DNA of 64,000 nucleotides from Isoetes taiwanensis. Its lineage: Eukaryota > Streptophyta > Lycopodiopsida > Isoetales > Isoetaceae. The position numbers and the translations under genes are program-made. Below are positions 45,095-57,204 of the stretch, piece after piece. Each line of letters starts with the position of its first letter. The first letter of the stretch is position 1. Under the pieces are notes generated by a model. The model was not told the DNA's origin and searched no databases. It worked only from the letters and a program-made list of their open reading frames with translations. The stretch is taken from contig JAJEKV010000030.1 in the NCBI GenBank assembly GCA_021234155.1, positions 6,631,890 through 6,695,889 on the forward strand, in the 5' to 3' direction.

Positions 45095-46600
45095 CCGCAG
45101 TTTGCATCGATGCCTTGCAGTTTGCATCGGTTTTGATTTATGCTCTGTTTTTAGTGGACTGTTCCATTCATAGCTAGACCAATAGAGAAGCAAAACAAGA
45201 AACCTGGCCCTTGAATCTTCCATCAAAGTATGCATCTAACAAGCGCAACAGAAGGAATTTTGAGGAGCTCAAATTTGTGTTCTTCACGTGTCAATGGTTT
45301 CTGATGCAGGTAAATCTTCCTCGATTCTTTCATAGGAGCGTGCATGTCTTTGCAAATGCTTGCACATCTATCACTTTAAAAACTTGTGTAAGAACTTTGA
45401 TATAATTGGTGTCTCCATAATTTATCTCCGGCCTTCTGCTTTTCTTAAAGATATATTTTAAACTATCTTAAAAGTACAGACGAATTCAGAAATTGATCCA
45501 CAAGTTCACGTTTTGTCCAAATATAATGAAATTGTGCTTAATGGAATAAATAGATATGTTTGCTCCAGATATTGGAGCAATGCGATATAGATTGCATATT
45601 TGACAAGGTGTTCTTCATTACACATTAAGCGCCTTCTTACTTGCTTAGGGCGAATTGGATGTCTTTGATCTCCCTGATGATTTAAGACGAGTCTTCCTTA
45701 CCAATTCTTCTGGAAGTATGACTGCAGCTATTGCCTTGAGCCCTAACCGCATTCTAGACTGGTAACCTTTCGAGATAAGAAGCTCATTGATAATTTGCCT
45801 TTAGTTCTGTCCATGGTTCTAATGCAATGGCTCCTTGCTCAATCAAAAGGATATCCATGAAACAAAAGGAATAATATTTTTTACTTTTGCATCTAGCTTG
45901 AGATATGCTTGTATGACTTCTAGATCATCTTCCTCTTCTGCATGTTGTTCAGTTAGTATAACAATCATTTCCCGCAACTCTTTCTCAACTATATATGCAC
46001 AGGTATATGCGCAGGTTTGGAAAGAGGATATGCAGGTACTTGCACAGGTATATGCGCAGGTACTTGCACAGGTTTGGAGTCCGATAATATCCCTTGCCAC
46101 CTAGATTAACCTGGAGCAAGTACAAAAAGTCTTCTTAGCTCGTGCACTTAGGGGTAAAGTCCACAGTTCCTTATTAGATTCTACTGTAGGAAACATGTTT
46201 CTTGCCACTTCAACGGGCCAGATGAGACTGCCACATCACTTACTTTTAGAAAGTGGTCAGTCTGAGCGATGCTCGTTACCCCAGCCTTGCTTATGCCATG
46301 GCACTGGAACCACAATGCCTCAAAGCCTATTGGAAGGAGGAACAAGTTCAGTTATTTTCGTGATGGAACATGCAAGAGAGCAAAGGTAGATACAAGTCCA
46401 AACTGAAGAGGATCACCACCATTTGCAGTAGTACCTTGATGCTTGCTTCATTAATAAACTCTGGGATGCAGATGTCCTGAAACAGGTTAAAAGCAACAGA
46501 CCAATCCTACGTTGACATGAGGCCCACAACTAGGGATAGGTTCAATACTGTATATGTTTTATATTCAATACTATTATTCAAATGATATGGCACAAATTTG
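45095..46600 (+). other. spacer with two possible orphan exons and a short minisatellite
   Basis: Two short readings look coding: NLPSKYASNKRNRRNFEELK ending at a GTAAAT donor (about 45212-45309), and ELDVFDLPDDLRRVFLTNSS ending at GACTG|GTAACC (about 45650-45760) after a CTTAG acceptor. They may belong to one plus-strand gene, but no family is recognised. At 45995-46078 units of the type GCAGGTATATGCGCAGGT and ACTTGCACAGGT alternate. Confidence 0.25.
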
Positions 46601-46844
46601 AAGTATAATACGTCGAAAATATGGCAAAAAAAAACCCGGCGTCGGAAACTTTTCGCGTAAGCGAAATTTGGGTTACGCTTACTTCCCTTTTTTCTTTTTC
46701 TTTTTTTTTTTTTGAATTTTCGCATAAGAGAAATAGCTGTTTCGCTTACACAATACACGAATTTTTTTTTCAAGCCAGCGAGGGAAAAATATGGGAAATA
46801 CGTATTTTTGGAATTCTGTACGTACAGAACCTAACCCTGCCCAC

Positions 46845-47204
46845 AACGCTACATCCACATGATAGAAGTTGCTCTCGGCATGTGGGAAATAGCAGGCCAC
46901 CACAAAGAGAGGGCTGCCTTTGCAGTTTTGCACGATCCACAAGTACCCCTTGTGCCTTTCCGTCTTGCACAGGGATATTGACTGTCCTAGGGTGGTCTGA
47001 TACTAGCAGGTGACCCCCCCTCCCCCCCCTTCTGCGTGTCCCCGCTTTCCTGGGCAAGTCATTGAAGACTGAGCAGCACTGATATCCTTGCAAGTTGGGC
47101 AGCCTGTCTCCTGCATGCTCCCATGTTTCCATGAGGAAGATGAGGTCCATATCTGTGGCAACCGAGTTGGGACTATCTTCTTTCTGCCAGGGTACCCTGG
47201 CTTT
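46845..47204 (-). mobile_element. group-B LINE fragment, start of endonuclease
   Basis: A minus frame reads MDLIFLMETWEHAGDRLPNL, nearly the same as the start of ORF2 in the copy at 52543-57190 (MDLIFLMETWEHAGN). It is truncated at both ends. The 5' side stops exactly where a short inverted-repeat element begins at 47205. Confidence 0.85.
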
Positions 47205-47588
47205 GATGATTCCGCGACAAAGATATCCCTTCCGGCAGAATCACCAAAATCGCTAGATAGAATCGCTATCCAAATACTGATTATTCGCCCCTTATCCATT
47301 TTTTTTGCTCAGATCTTTGAGCTTGAATACCTCAGCCGATCGAGCTCCAAATCAATTCGGATCACTTCTATGTGGGTCGGAATGAGACGGATTAGAGGAG
47401 GTCATCCATGCAAACCAAAAATCAGATCGAGTGCCTCCGGATTCAGCCGATTTCAAAAGGGCAAAAAATTGCCTCAAAATGTGCAGTTATTGCATTACTG
47501 CAGAGTTTGGGCGAGTGATTCCAGAGGATGGAATTTTTTTGTGGTGATTCTACCAGAAGGGATATCTCTGCCGCAGAATCACCAAAAC
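47205..47588. mobile_element. 384-base inverted-repeat element (MITE-like)
   Basis: The left end GATGATTCCGCGACAAAGAT, continuing to GGCAGAATCACC, is the reverse complement of the right end GGTGATTCTACCAGAAGGGA, continuing to GCAGAATCACC, with about six mismatches over 42 bases. Each end is itself partly palindromic (GGTGATTCT...AGAATCACC). The interior has no ORF that I can support. It looks like a non-autonomous DNA transposon next to or within a LINE. Confidence 0.8.
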
Positions 47589-47793
47589 CGGGGTAACTTT
47601 ATCTTCACCCGGAAAGAAGGGTCCAAGCAAAAAAAAATCAAAGAAATGTTCGTGGAGGCAATATATAGTCAATCTATGACTACTTCATACGATACAATAC
47701 CGTCATGAAGCTCGCGTCCCACAAATCCATTGTCCTACTTAAAAATCCAACTTCATTTCTTTTGGCACTACCACTAGTTGCAAAATTTTGAAG

Positions 47794-50669
47794 ATGGAGT
47801 ACCTGTTGGGCCTATTGCTGGTAGTAAGCACAACACAAAGGCAATGGCCTTCTTCAGCGATGCTCCAATGACCCGATATTATTCACCAGGATATGTTGCA
47901 GGGAACAACGACACCCTCTATGATCTGGGCAACGAAATCACAGGCAGATTCACATCAATCCATTCCAACGGCGACGACGTTCTTTTTGGGCTCTGGTTTG
48001 TGAAAACATCTGAGAAATATCATCTGTGCCTGCTCGAGTACGCCAACATGACCACAGTTCTCAATCCTGCGCCGGCCCAGATTGTGTGGTGTGCCAACAG
48101 TAATGGCCTCATCCACACATCTGTAGGCACAGGCGCTATCTTGAACCTCCAAACAGATGGAAATTTGGTTCTGGCAGACCCCCAAGGCGCCTCTGTTTTC
48201 CAAACTAGAACTGCAGGAAGAGGCGTTACTTCACTTATCGGACTCTCTTGTGTAAAGTGAGAGTCCTATTTTTTTAGTTATCATTATGGAGGAGTACTGA
48301 TAATTATTTTTCAGTACTGAAGGAGTACTAATAACTAATTATCAGTACTATTCCACCCATATAAGTTCGATAAGGTGGTTATCGGTCTTCGCCTCGGCCG
48401 ATAACAAAAAATGTATGACCTCAGTTGTACGTTCGAGACCAGATATTTGGCACGTAAGGCCGAGGCCCGCTGGGCCTCGGCCTCTGCCCTTGGACATACA
48501 ACCTCATTCACGCATTTTTGGTTATCGGCCTCGGCCAGACCGATAACCTTACCTTGCCATGGATTTTTATGTTAATGTCCAGCTCCTTTCATCCTGTCTG
48601 TGATTTGGAAGAGCCACATATCCCCCATCAACACTTTGATAGTCTTTCAAGGCTTCACAAACAAAATGAAACTGACTAGCTGGTCCAGTTCTACAAATAA
48701 TTCGCAGGGCCCTCACACCATGGTGATGGAAACCGGCGGTGTTGCCCTTTATTTTGACGATTCTCCATACTGGGTCTTCTCCAATGATGGCATTCATACT
48801 ATCCAATCTATAAAAAATGCCAACACCCAGCTCTATGCATATGTTTGCGCATGCAATGGGAAATGCAGGCTTGTATTTGAGCTCAAATTATGACAATCTA
48901 TATGGCTCAGATGAAGTTTCTTGTGACACCCAAAGGTCGGAGAATAGATATTACTTTGGCTCAAAGGTAGTGCAAATCTACGCAGCCTCAACATTTCTCA
49001 AACTGGAGTCTGATGGAAATTTGGGTGCATACTACTTCAATTCTGATAGCTCCCAATGGTCTAGATTCTTCCTCTTGTTTGATTCTACATGTAATCTGCC
49101 ATGGTCTTGTGGTGATTATGGCATTTGTGAGGATGGCAAATGTTCTTGTCCTTCTTCTTTTGTTGCTAAAAATTCCTCCTTGGGATGTGAATTAGGCCAG
49201 GATGCTACGGGTTTCCAGGTTTTGAAAGGCGGGACTTACTTCTCTAGTCAATACAATGCTCCAGATTATGAAGACCAAAATTCCTCAGCATGCAAGAGCT
49301 ACTGTGACAAAGATGCTTCATGTGCAGCAACTTTTTACAACCTCACAAGTGGTTCTTGCTACTTAGTTCAAAAAGTAAGGACCACGAAATGGACATCTGA
49401 TCAAAATTCTATGGCTTTTTTCAAGCTGTCCCAAGCATTAGCACCAGCAAGTCCTGTCTCAAAATCCTCCCATCATTTATTTCTATTGGCATTTTTGTAG
49501 GCTGCATCCTGTAATAATTATTGTAGTGGTTGTGGTGTTTAAGCTAAGGAGACAAGAAAAAGGAAAAGTAGGTACAAATTTGGAATTACAAATTCATGGA
49601 AGCATGTCTCCAATGCCAATTTTGATGCAAAAGCACAGCCAACAAGATCAGCTTGTTGGACCAGTAAGATACTCATATTCTTAAATTGAATAAATGAGTT
49701 CAGGATTTAGCACTTTGATTGGTAGGGGAGGATTTGCAAAAGTGTACAAAGGGGTTATTCCAAATTATGGTGATGTTGCAGTGAAGGTATTAGACGCCAC
49801 TTGGGACTAAGAAAAGGACTTTGGCGAGATGTCTATACTTGAAAGAATTCATCATGTCAATCTTGTGGAGCTGATGGGGTATTGCTCACAAAAGTCGCAT
49901 AGAGTTTTAGTCTATGAATACTTGCCTAATGGCTCTCTAGATAAATGGATCTTTGGATACTTTTCTAGTCTGTTAAGCTGGGACCTAAGGTTTAACATTG
50001 CACTAGGAGTTGCACAAGGCATGGCATATTTGCATGAAGGTTGCAGGGACAGAATATTGCATTTGGATTTGAAGCCACAAAATATCCTTATAGACTCAAA
50101 CTTCCTTCCAAAGGTTGCAGATTTTGGACGGTCCAAATTGATGAATAAAGATCAGAGCATCATGATGACAAACACATTAAGAGGCACTCCAGGTTATTTA
50201 GCTTCAGATTTGCTAGTAGAAGGATGGATAACATACAAAAATGGATGTTTACAGTTATGATATAATGGTTTTGGAAATTATAAGTGGCCAAAAAAGTGGT
50301 GAGCTGTCTGAAAAGTTGAGCAAGGTACTCATGTATGATGATAATGATGCAAAGGAAGAAGAATCTCATTTGAAGGATCTAATTGATGTAACTATTCAAA
50401 CATCGCTTGATAAAAAGCAGGCAAGTAGGCTAGTGCATGTAGCTTTGTTGTGTGTACAAAGGAATCCTACTTTACGTCCATCCATGGCAGAAGTTGTGCA
50501 AATGTTACAAGGACTTCTACCAATTCCTTTCCTCCCATTGGCTCAAAAAAGAGTGCTCAGCCTAGATTTCAATACTCGAAATACAAGCAAAACTAGCACT
50601 TCCACCAGCAGCAGTGGTGCAGTTGCCTCCACAACCATTACCTCTAGTCTTTTACAGCAGGGCAGATGA
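47794..50669 (+). pseudogene. S-domain (G-type lectin) receptor-like kinase, broken
   Basis: In order: signal peptide MEYLLGLLLVVSTTQ (47794), frame break near 47820, then B-lectin domain (LQTDGNLVLADPQG). Next come insertion 48246-48575, MKLTSWSSSTNNSQGP, EGF-like CNLPWSCGDYGICEDGKCSC, PAN-type Cys segment, TM segment ISIGIFVGCILVIIIVVVVV, and kinase. Kinase motifs: GRGGFAKVYKG, DVAVKVLD, HLDLKPQNIL, ADFGRSKL and GTPGYLASDLL (PE of the APE motif changed). The last frame (50241-50669) ends in a Ser/Thr-rich tail. In-frame stops: TAA at 49682, 49691 and 49808. Further frame breaks: about 48870, 49490 and 50240. No introns are needed. A 17-base A run at 50905, 22 bases after AATAAT, suggests a retro-copy. 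Confidence 0.9.
48371..48556. mobile_element. hairpin element (MITE-like) inside the receptor-kinase copy
   Basis: GGTTATCGGTCTTCGCCTCG...CCGATAAC at the left is answered at the right by GGTTATCGGCCTCGGCCAGA and CCGATAACC, forming inverted ends of about 60 bases. The centre has AAGGCCGAGGCCC / GGGCCTCGGCC. Just upstream, 48285-48350 holds a second small palindrome (AGTACTGATAATTA / TAATTATCAGTACT). The whole insert (about 48246-48575) interrupts the S-domain reading. Confidence 0.8.
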
Positions 50670-50904
50670 TTGTCAAATTATTATTGTTTATATTGTAATC
50701 TATGTCAAAGCTATATTAGCTCGACAGGAATAATCGCCATCAGTTTATATTGGTGATTTAGACTAAGGCTTACTTTGGTTGTAGAAACTCTGGGGCTATT
50801 ATGCAACTCTGCACAGAGTACCTATTCTTCTAGGTTTTAAACCTATAGCTCAACTCATATACTTCTTTTCATGATTTAATAATGAGTATATTTGTTGTCC
50901 TTAG

Positions 50905-50921
50905 AAAAAAAAAAAAAAAAA
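50905..50921 (+). repeat. A17 tract after a poly(A)-signal-like AATAAT
   Basis: The tract follows AATAAT (50878-50883) by 22 bases and the receptor-kinase stop codon by about 240. It would fit a genomic poly(A) tail. Confidence 0.5.
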
Positions 50922-50924
50922 CTA

Positions 50925-52440
50925 TATGGCATGGAAATGTTAACACTAGAGTTGTCCCTTGATGGACCATAAATGGTTCATTTGTACAGTTCGCTTTAAA
51001 ATTCATATAAATTCAATGGCATAAAATTCAGTTAAACCCTTTCTACACGTTTATATATGGCAGTCATGTTGCACAGAAAAAATAGTTAAAAATGCATATA
51101 CCCTTAAAATTGAAAGTTATGCTTAGGTGAATCAAGGCGGGTCAAGTCCAGTTTGCTTCATGTTTACATAATGTAAAACTGTCTCAAGAAAAGGATTTTT
51201 TTGATTTTTTTTCATTATAATGGAATTTTTTTATACGAGATAAGGATGAATACACAAAAAACCTTGTTCCAATATGAAGTCTAGAAAGGAAGATATGGTC
51301 AGTCAAACATGACAGGGTCAAAATAGTTTTCTATCTTCTGTGAACCAATAATGGTTCCCAGAAGGCTGTTTCAATTAAAATTCTATAACTTTTGCATGAA
51401 AATGATTTTTTACTTTAAATTTAGTATGTAAGTAGTTGACTAATTGCTTCATGCATAAAAAATATTTGTTGGCCTACAATTTGAAGATTCAGCTTTGACT
51501 TATAATAACAATTTTAAATGACTTTTAATTAATGTTTATTTTGTTATATTTGAAGAAAATTTATTGAAATAGTATGTCATTGAAAAAACTATATATGATG
51601 AATGCTTGTATGGATATGAAACCAATGAAAAAACAAGTAAAGAAAAAGAGCAAAAGGCACGATCATGATAAATAAATAAAGATTACCATTACTGGTCTAC
51701 AGGTTCATTTTAAATTAATAACTTCTTTACCTTAGTCGACCGCAAGCTGAATTTTAGGATATTAGTATTTCATGAGCTCCTCTATCAATAAAAAATATCT
51801 ATTGCTAGGTTTGGGCTAAAACTTTTAGTATTAATTCCAAGTTATCATCAAATGTTTTCCATGTTTGATCTCTAGATTTGTGCCTTGAAAATGAACTTCA
51901 AACACCATATTTCAAAGCTTCCCAAAGTTAAGAAAGCAACGCAAGATGAACCAAGGAAAAATATGAAAAGGTATGACTAAAGAAGATCAAGATAGACTGC
52001 TATATCGATGACAATTATTGGTCCATATGACCTCTCATTTAAAAGTCAAGAACATCATCATCTGAAGTAATTTTCTAGAATATAGTTTATACCACATTAT
52101 ATATGATAACATTAATTGATTAGGGAGGATTGTCTATCTAAAAGGTGATATCGAAGCACAAAAACTAAGCAGTTAAGGGCGATAAAGTGCACTTACACCT
52201 TTCAAAGATTATCTTATAGACGATGAGAAATTATATTATCATTGTAGGGACAAAATGAATAGAGCCGGTGCAAATAAATAGAGAAATTTTCTCAATCTAG
52301 TTGGTTTAATCCTGGACCTATAAATAATCCATGCTTATTTATATTCAAATCTTGTATATAATATATTATTGTAACATAAACTTTGAGATATAAATTGTCT
52401 TCTTAATGTAATGTAAATTGTCTTCTGTTATTTGGTCGGG
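50925..52440. other. non-coding AT-rich stretch
   Basis: No coding segment or organised repeat recognised. Confidence 0.4.
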
Positions 52441-52500
52441 GTTTATGGCGATCGGGGGTGTATGGCGATCGGGGTATGGCGATTGTGAAAGATAGCGATA
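52441..52500 (+). repeat. short tandem repeat TATGGCGATCGGGG
   Basis: Three to four degenerate 14-17-base units lie directly upstream of a LINE insertion point. Confidence 0.75.
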
Positions 52501-52542
52501 CCAGGTAAGTACATTCATGGACATTGTATATTGTAGATTAGA

Positions 52543-55500
52543 AGAATAGAATAGAATAGAATAGGGTTTTTAGCGTCCACGGAGACCAATTGGCCTATGG
52601 GACCCAAACAAAAAGAGAGCAGCAAGCATATTACTGACAGGATTAAAAAACCCCCGCCCCGAAGGGCTTTCGAGGGAAAAACCTTAGCAGTACTAAGCCT
52701 GCTGGCATACTGTACAATTGCATAGGACAGTTCAATACCGTCCCGTAGGACACAAACGAGTCCGTGCATCCATAACCTCCTGGAGGTATGATCCCAACAA
52801 ACCCACTGACGCCGTAGTCAATAACTGATGCAACGGCTGGCCAGGCACTAGTAATCGAACATATCGCTCTCAGATATGGGCAAATCTTTGGCGTGTCCGA
52901 GGGCATGACATTCATCCTCAATCGCGCCGGTGGCAACACCGGCAAAGCCTTTGCTCTCGTGCTTCCACGAGCCCAATGCCCTGCTTTCAATGCGGAGGCG
53001 ATGTGTGCCCGTCATGAATGGAAGCTATAAGCCCAAGCGTTTCTTCATGGGTAGCCGGGTGTACAAGCACCGGTGTGGGCCTCTTGTGAGCCTAGGGTTG
53101 ACTTGCTGCTCTGCACCTTTCGAGGTCATTCCGTGTTGAGGGATATCACCGGACCCCACACTTCGCCCCCATACAAAAGGGCCGCTCAACCAAGGCCCGA
53201 AACAAATGTGTGATCAGTGACCCCAGGCATACAACTCTGCCTTGTGGCTTGTTGTTACGATGGCATATAGTGCTTTCCGACCAAAGTGACCCGCAACCCG
53301 ATAGCCGCATCCCAATGGGTGGTAGTTGAGAACTCAATCCCCAAGTACTTGTAGGTCGGAGCCACCTCTACCTCTTGCCCCCGGTAAGTGAATGTGGGAA
53401 GCCTTGGTCGACGGGATGATGCAACTAGCAAAGACACCCTAGTTTTGGCCAAGTTAACTTTCGCATGCCCGCTGAATTGGCAAAAAGTATCAAGAGCATC
53501 CAGTGACGCGTTGCATGTCCTCTGGAGTATAGGCCATGAGGTTGACATCGTCGGCATATATGAGCTTGCCGGATTGTGTGATGTATGATATGTGCGCCCG
53601 CACCCCCATGCTCGAGAGCCAATCTTCCAACCGATCAATGTACAGGCCAAAGAGTGTGGGGAGAGGGGCAACCCCGACGCACTCAATGCTACTTGGTCAC
53701 CGGGTCTGGTGGCTTGATGTGATACGGCCCGAGCATGCCTCATACAGCCTATATAATGCATTCGCAAGTCCGGGGGTCCCATTTACGCTGATGCGTCCCA
53801 TAGCTTATTGCGGGTATGCGTGGTCGAATGCCTTTGCAAAATCCACGAAACAACGATGCAGGTTCTGCGGCGATTCTGCTATCTTCAATCAATGTGCTAG
53901 AGTGAAGATATGATCAATGGTGGAATGTCCGGGCCGAAAGCCCCGCCTGTGTAAGAGCTTCGCACCTCCGTTTCCTCTCGCCCATATTGTCACCCCATTT
54001 GCTCAAGGATGCCGATATGTTTTGCAAAGAGAGAGCTGACCATAATAGTACGGTAGTTGGCGGACATTGAGGGTCCCCTGCTTTGTATATGGGCACTACT
54101 CTACTAGTGGTCCATTGCGTGGGAAGCCTTCTCGCAATGCTTTATTGAACAATGCCGCGAGAAGCGAGGCACCGTGGAGGCCCGACCCCATTTGAAGCTC
54201 ACCGCATGCCATCTAAATCTGCCGCCTTCCCATTAGCTAGGCGCCAGAGGCCCATGATGACATCCCCCCGTGATAACCAGAGCCATGCCTATCTGTGGAG
54301 GGGACCGGTGCCCGCCCCGGCGGGTCATACAAATTGTTGCAAATCTTGTACCCATTGCTCCGGTGATGTTCCCCGTGGGTCGCCGGCTTGCTCAAGACCC
54401 TTCTCCGAATGTCACCGGGTGCCGGTCCGGAGACCAAACATCATTGTTGATGCTCGTGAGGTATCGGCCTTCTTGTTCTTGAGAAAGGAACGGTATTGAC
54501 CGACGGCCTGTGGGCGAGATGGGATCGGTGACTTGCCGGGAGTGCGTTTGAGCTCCCCGACACTCATCATCAAACCATCTCGCTAAGGGGAAAGGTGGTG
54601 GTGCACGAGGCTTGCCGTGGCGGCCCCTCCCAAAGCATCTTTCCGCCGCCGTCGAAGCGGTGAGTCACCGGTGGCGCATTGTTCTTGAAGTGTGGGGAGT
54701 TGCGGCAGTCCCGCCGAGATCATGCTCAACCGGGCATAGGTCCCTCGCATACGGTCCAGTCCGTGCGTAGTCGGCACCCGGGTGTTGTGTTGAGGCAAGA
54801 GGTGCACGGGAGCCTCCCACTCGGAGATGCATGAGCAGGGGCGGTGGTGAGTCTACTTCCTCATCCCGAAAGTGTGCGTCCCGATGGAAAAATGAGTAAC
54901 CAGTGTGGACCCCGTTCCTCAACCAGCCAGATAATCCACCACACCGGAGCCGCCCCTTGGTTCTCCACGTGTCTACAAGTGCCAGGCCCGGAAAGACGGC
55001 CATTGCACCAACCCATTACGGATAACGAGGTCAAAGATACTACCCGGAACGGCAATCGCACGCCATAGCGCGAAATATGGCTGTCATCCGATATCCTTGA
55101 CCAAACCACCTCTGCGGGGTTCAATCGCAAGACATCCTCTGCCGGGGGCTCAAATTTTGGAACCTGCTTTGGTTCTCGTATGTGCATTAAAGTCGCCAAG
55201 CAACATAACCCCTTGCCTTAACCGTTTGTCTTCTTTGTATGTCATCATATAGATCGACATAAAGGCTCCAATCGATCCACATCCTAATGAGTGTTATAGA
55301 AGTTGCTCTCATGGCATGTGGAAAGTAGCATGCCGCTATGAGGAGAGTGTCGCCACCGTCATGTTGCACGCGCACCCCACAAGTAGCGATTGTACACAAT
55401 GCCCTGCTTTGTGCAACAAGACCGAGTGCCTCAAGGTTGCACGCGGTAGTACGAGAACAACCCGCCATGCCCTCGCTTGCTGTGCACTCATTGAACACCG

Positions 55501-57190
55501 AAAATGCATAGCCCAGAGATCGGTAGTCTCATTGCCTGCATGCTCCCATGTTTCCATGAGGAAAATGAGATCCATATCCGGTGCAATAGAGTTGAGACTC
55601 TCGCCTTTCTGCCAGGGGAAGCCCCGACAGTTCCAAGACACCATCCGGAGGCACGCTCCTATTTGGCGGCATTCGATGTGGGCCTTCGATGATCTGCCAC
55701 CGGTTGCTGAGGGGCGGTGTCGCGGCGCTGGCGGCGTGTCCGGGCGGCGGGGCGAGGAGGTGCGATAGAATGCAGCGCGGCGGCGATAGCGGCGAGTGGC
55801 GGCAGCGGCGCATTGCCTCGGCAACCTCAGCAGGCGCCGCCCTGAAAATGCGAAGCTTGCCCCGGACAAGGCCTGCAGCCCCCTCGCCCGAGCGTCCACG
55901 ACTGGGCCAGGCGGTTTGCCCGGCCGGGACTCCTGTTTTATCGGGGGTGAGATCTGGGTCAACATGCTGTGCCGATCCCCTTGGTTGCCTACTACGGCCT
56001 TGGGATGGCCTCCCGTGCCTTTCGCATATACGCCCCGTGAAGGTGACAACCGCCTTGGCGATAAATGCGTTGAGCCCCAAAGGCGGCTTCGCTCTAGCAA
56101 TGTGTACCACCGGTCGGGAATGCCATTTGAGATAGTATCTCATCACAGTAAACGGTGAGATCTTCTCCACGCCTCCTCGAGAGTCCACGCACCACCACAT
56201 TATGGCGTCGGCGGGCTGCTCTAGCTTTGCTCAGCGAGTCGAGGGGCAACATTAGTCGGCCGGTGGCCTTTGTTAGGCTGGAGTGTGTGGGCTGCTCCGC
56301 GGCCCGGGCGGTGTGGTGTGCGAGATGGAGGAGGTGGCGGCATGCAATGCGCGTTTGGCGACACGGGGGCACGTGGGGCGATGTCGCTTGGCCCCACGTG
56401 TTGCGACCTCTGGCGCACGGAGTCGGGAGCCTAGCTCATGTTGGAATCTCTGCTGCTTGGCCAACTCATTTGTCGCGATTACGCCCGGTGTTCATGGACA
56501 CGAGCACGGAGGCGGCGCCTTTGCTGGGCAATGGTTGCTTTGAGCTCACGGATCTCGATCTTGTGTCTCCGGCCCTACTCTGCGGGGTTCTTAGCTCACT
56601 TTGGTTGGCTTCGGCGATGGCTTTCGGGGCGTTCAGGTATCCGCGGTGGCATACCCTCGGCCGACTTGGGCGGGGAAATAGTTGCCAATCGTATCCTGCT
56701 CCAACACCGCAGCTTGTCGATGCCATAGTCTCCACGGTGGTGAGGAGGGAATCCACGCGAGCTCGCAAAGTCGGCAAGGCCACGCTTATCTGTTGTCTCT
56801 CAAAGTGGGCCAAGCGGCCTGCTCTTCTAACTTCTTTGCATCGCGGGTCTCCATGTCTGTAACCCGTTACCTTTCCACGCCAACCGCTTTTTGAGCACGT
56901 GGGATCTTGAGGGATCAGATATCTCTGCGTCCAATCCTGCAATCCGGGTTCTGTTATTCTCGATCCGTTCCTCCAACCTGTTTCATGGCCCTCGTCTGCG
57001 CTTTGTGGAAGCTTGAGCGCCCTTCATCCATCTCCCCCGCCAATCTCTGGTAGATTGGGCCTTCGCCCAGACTTCCCTCCTCATGGAAGAGGTTTCTCCC
57101 CGTCTTTGTTATCCGGCCGGGGCCGTTTTGGCCCCTCCCCCACAATTTCTCCTGGGAGGAGGCGATGGCGGCAAGAAAATGAGTGGGAGC
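52543..57190 (-). mobile_element. group-B LINE, longest copy, with (TATTC)n tail
   Basis: On the minus strand the element ends GGACGCTAAAAACCC(TATTC)n. From its 5' side: an ORF1-like region (about 56942-56100, broken; SVALPTLRARVDSLLTTVET may form a coiled coil). Endonuclease start VSWNCRGFPWQKGESLNSIA with DMDLIFLMETWEHAG at about 55690-55540. RT region at about 54100-53300, with the active-site block broken by frameshifts, then VNLAKTRVSLLVAS and YKYLGIEFST (53460-53310). The sequence is GC-rich, so long open frames on the wrong strand are frequent and not genes. Small indels break almost every domain. Collinear with 35361-37890 and 46845-47204. Confidence 0.85.
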
Positions 57191-57204
57191 ATAGATTTTG
57201 TGCT

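Noticed and set aside
44823-45107. Minus-strand ORF over the palindrome
   Set aside because: Composition follows the tandem repeat, the palindrome and the T run; not protein-like.
46621-47013. 130-codon plus-strand ORF
   Set aside because: Crosses a LINE endonuclease fragment on the opposite strand and begins in simple T-rich sequence.
55689-56158. Plus-strand ORFs of 120-150 codons
   Set aside because: Antisense shadows of the group-B LINE endonuclease and ORF1 region.
56155-56862. 235-codon plus-strand ORF
   Set aside because: It lies antisense to the GC-rich LINE ORF1 region; high GC makes stop codons rare in all frames and no domain is visible.
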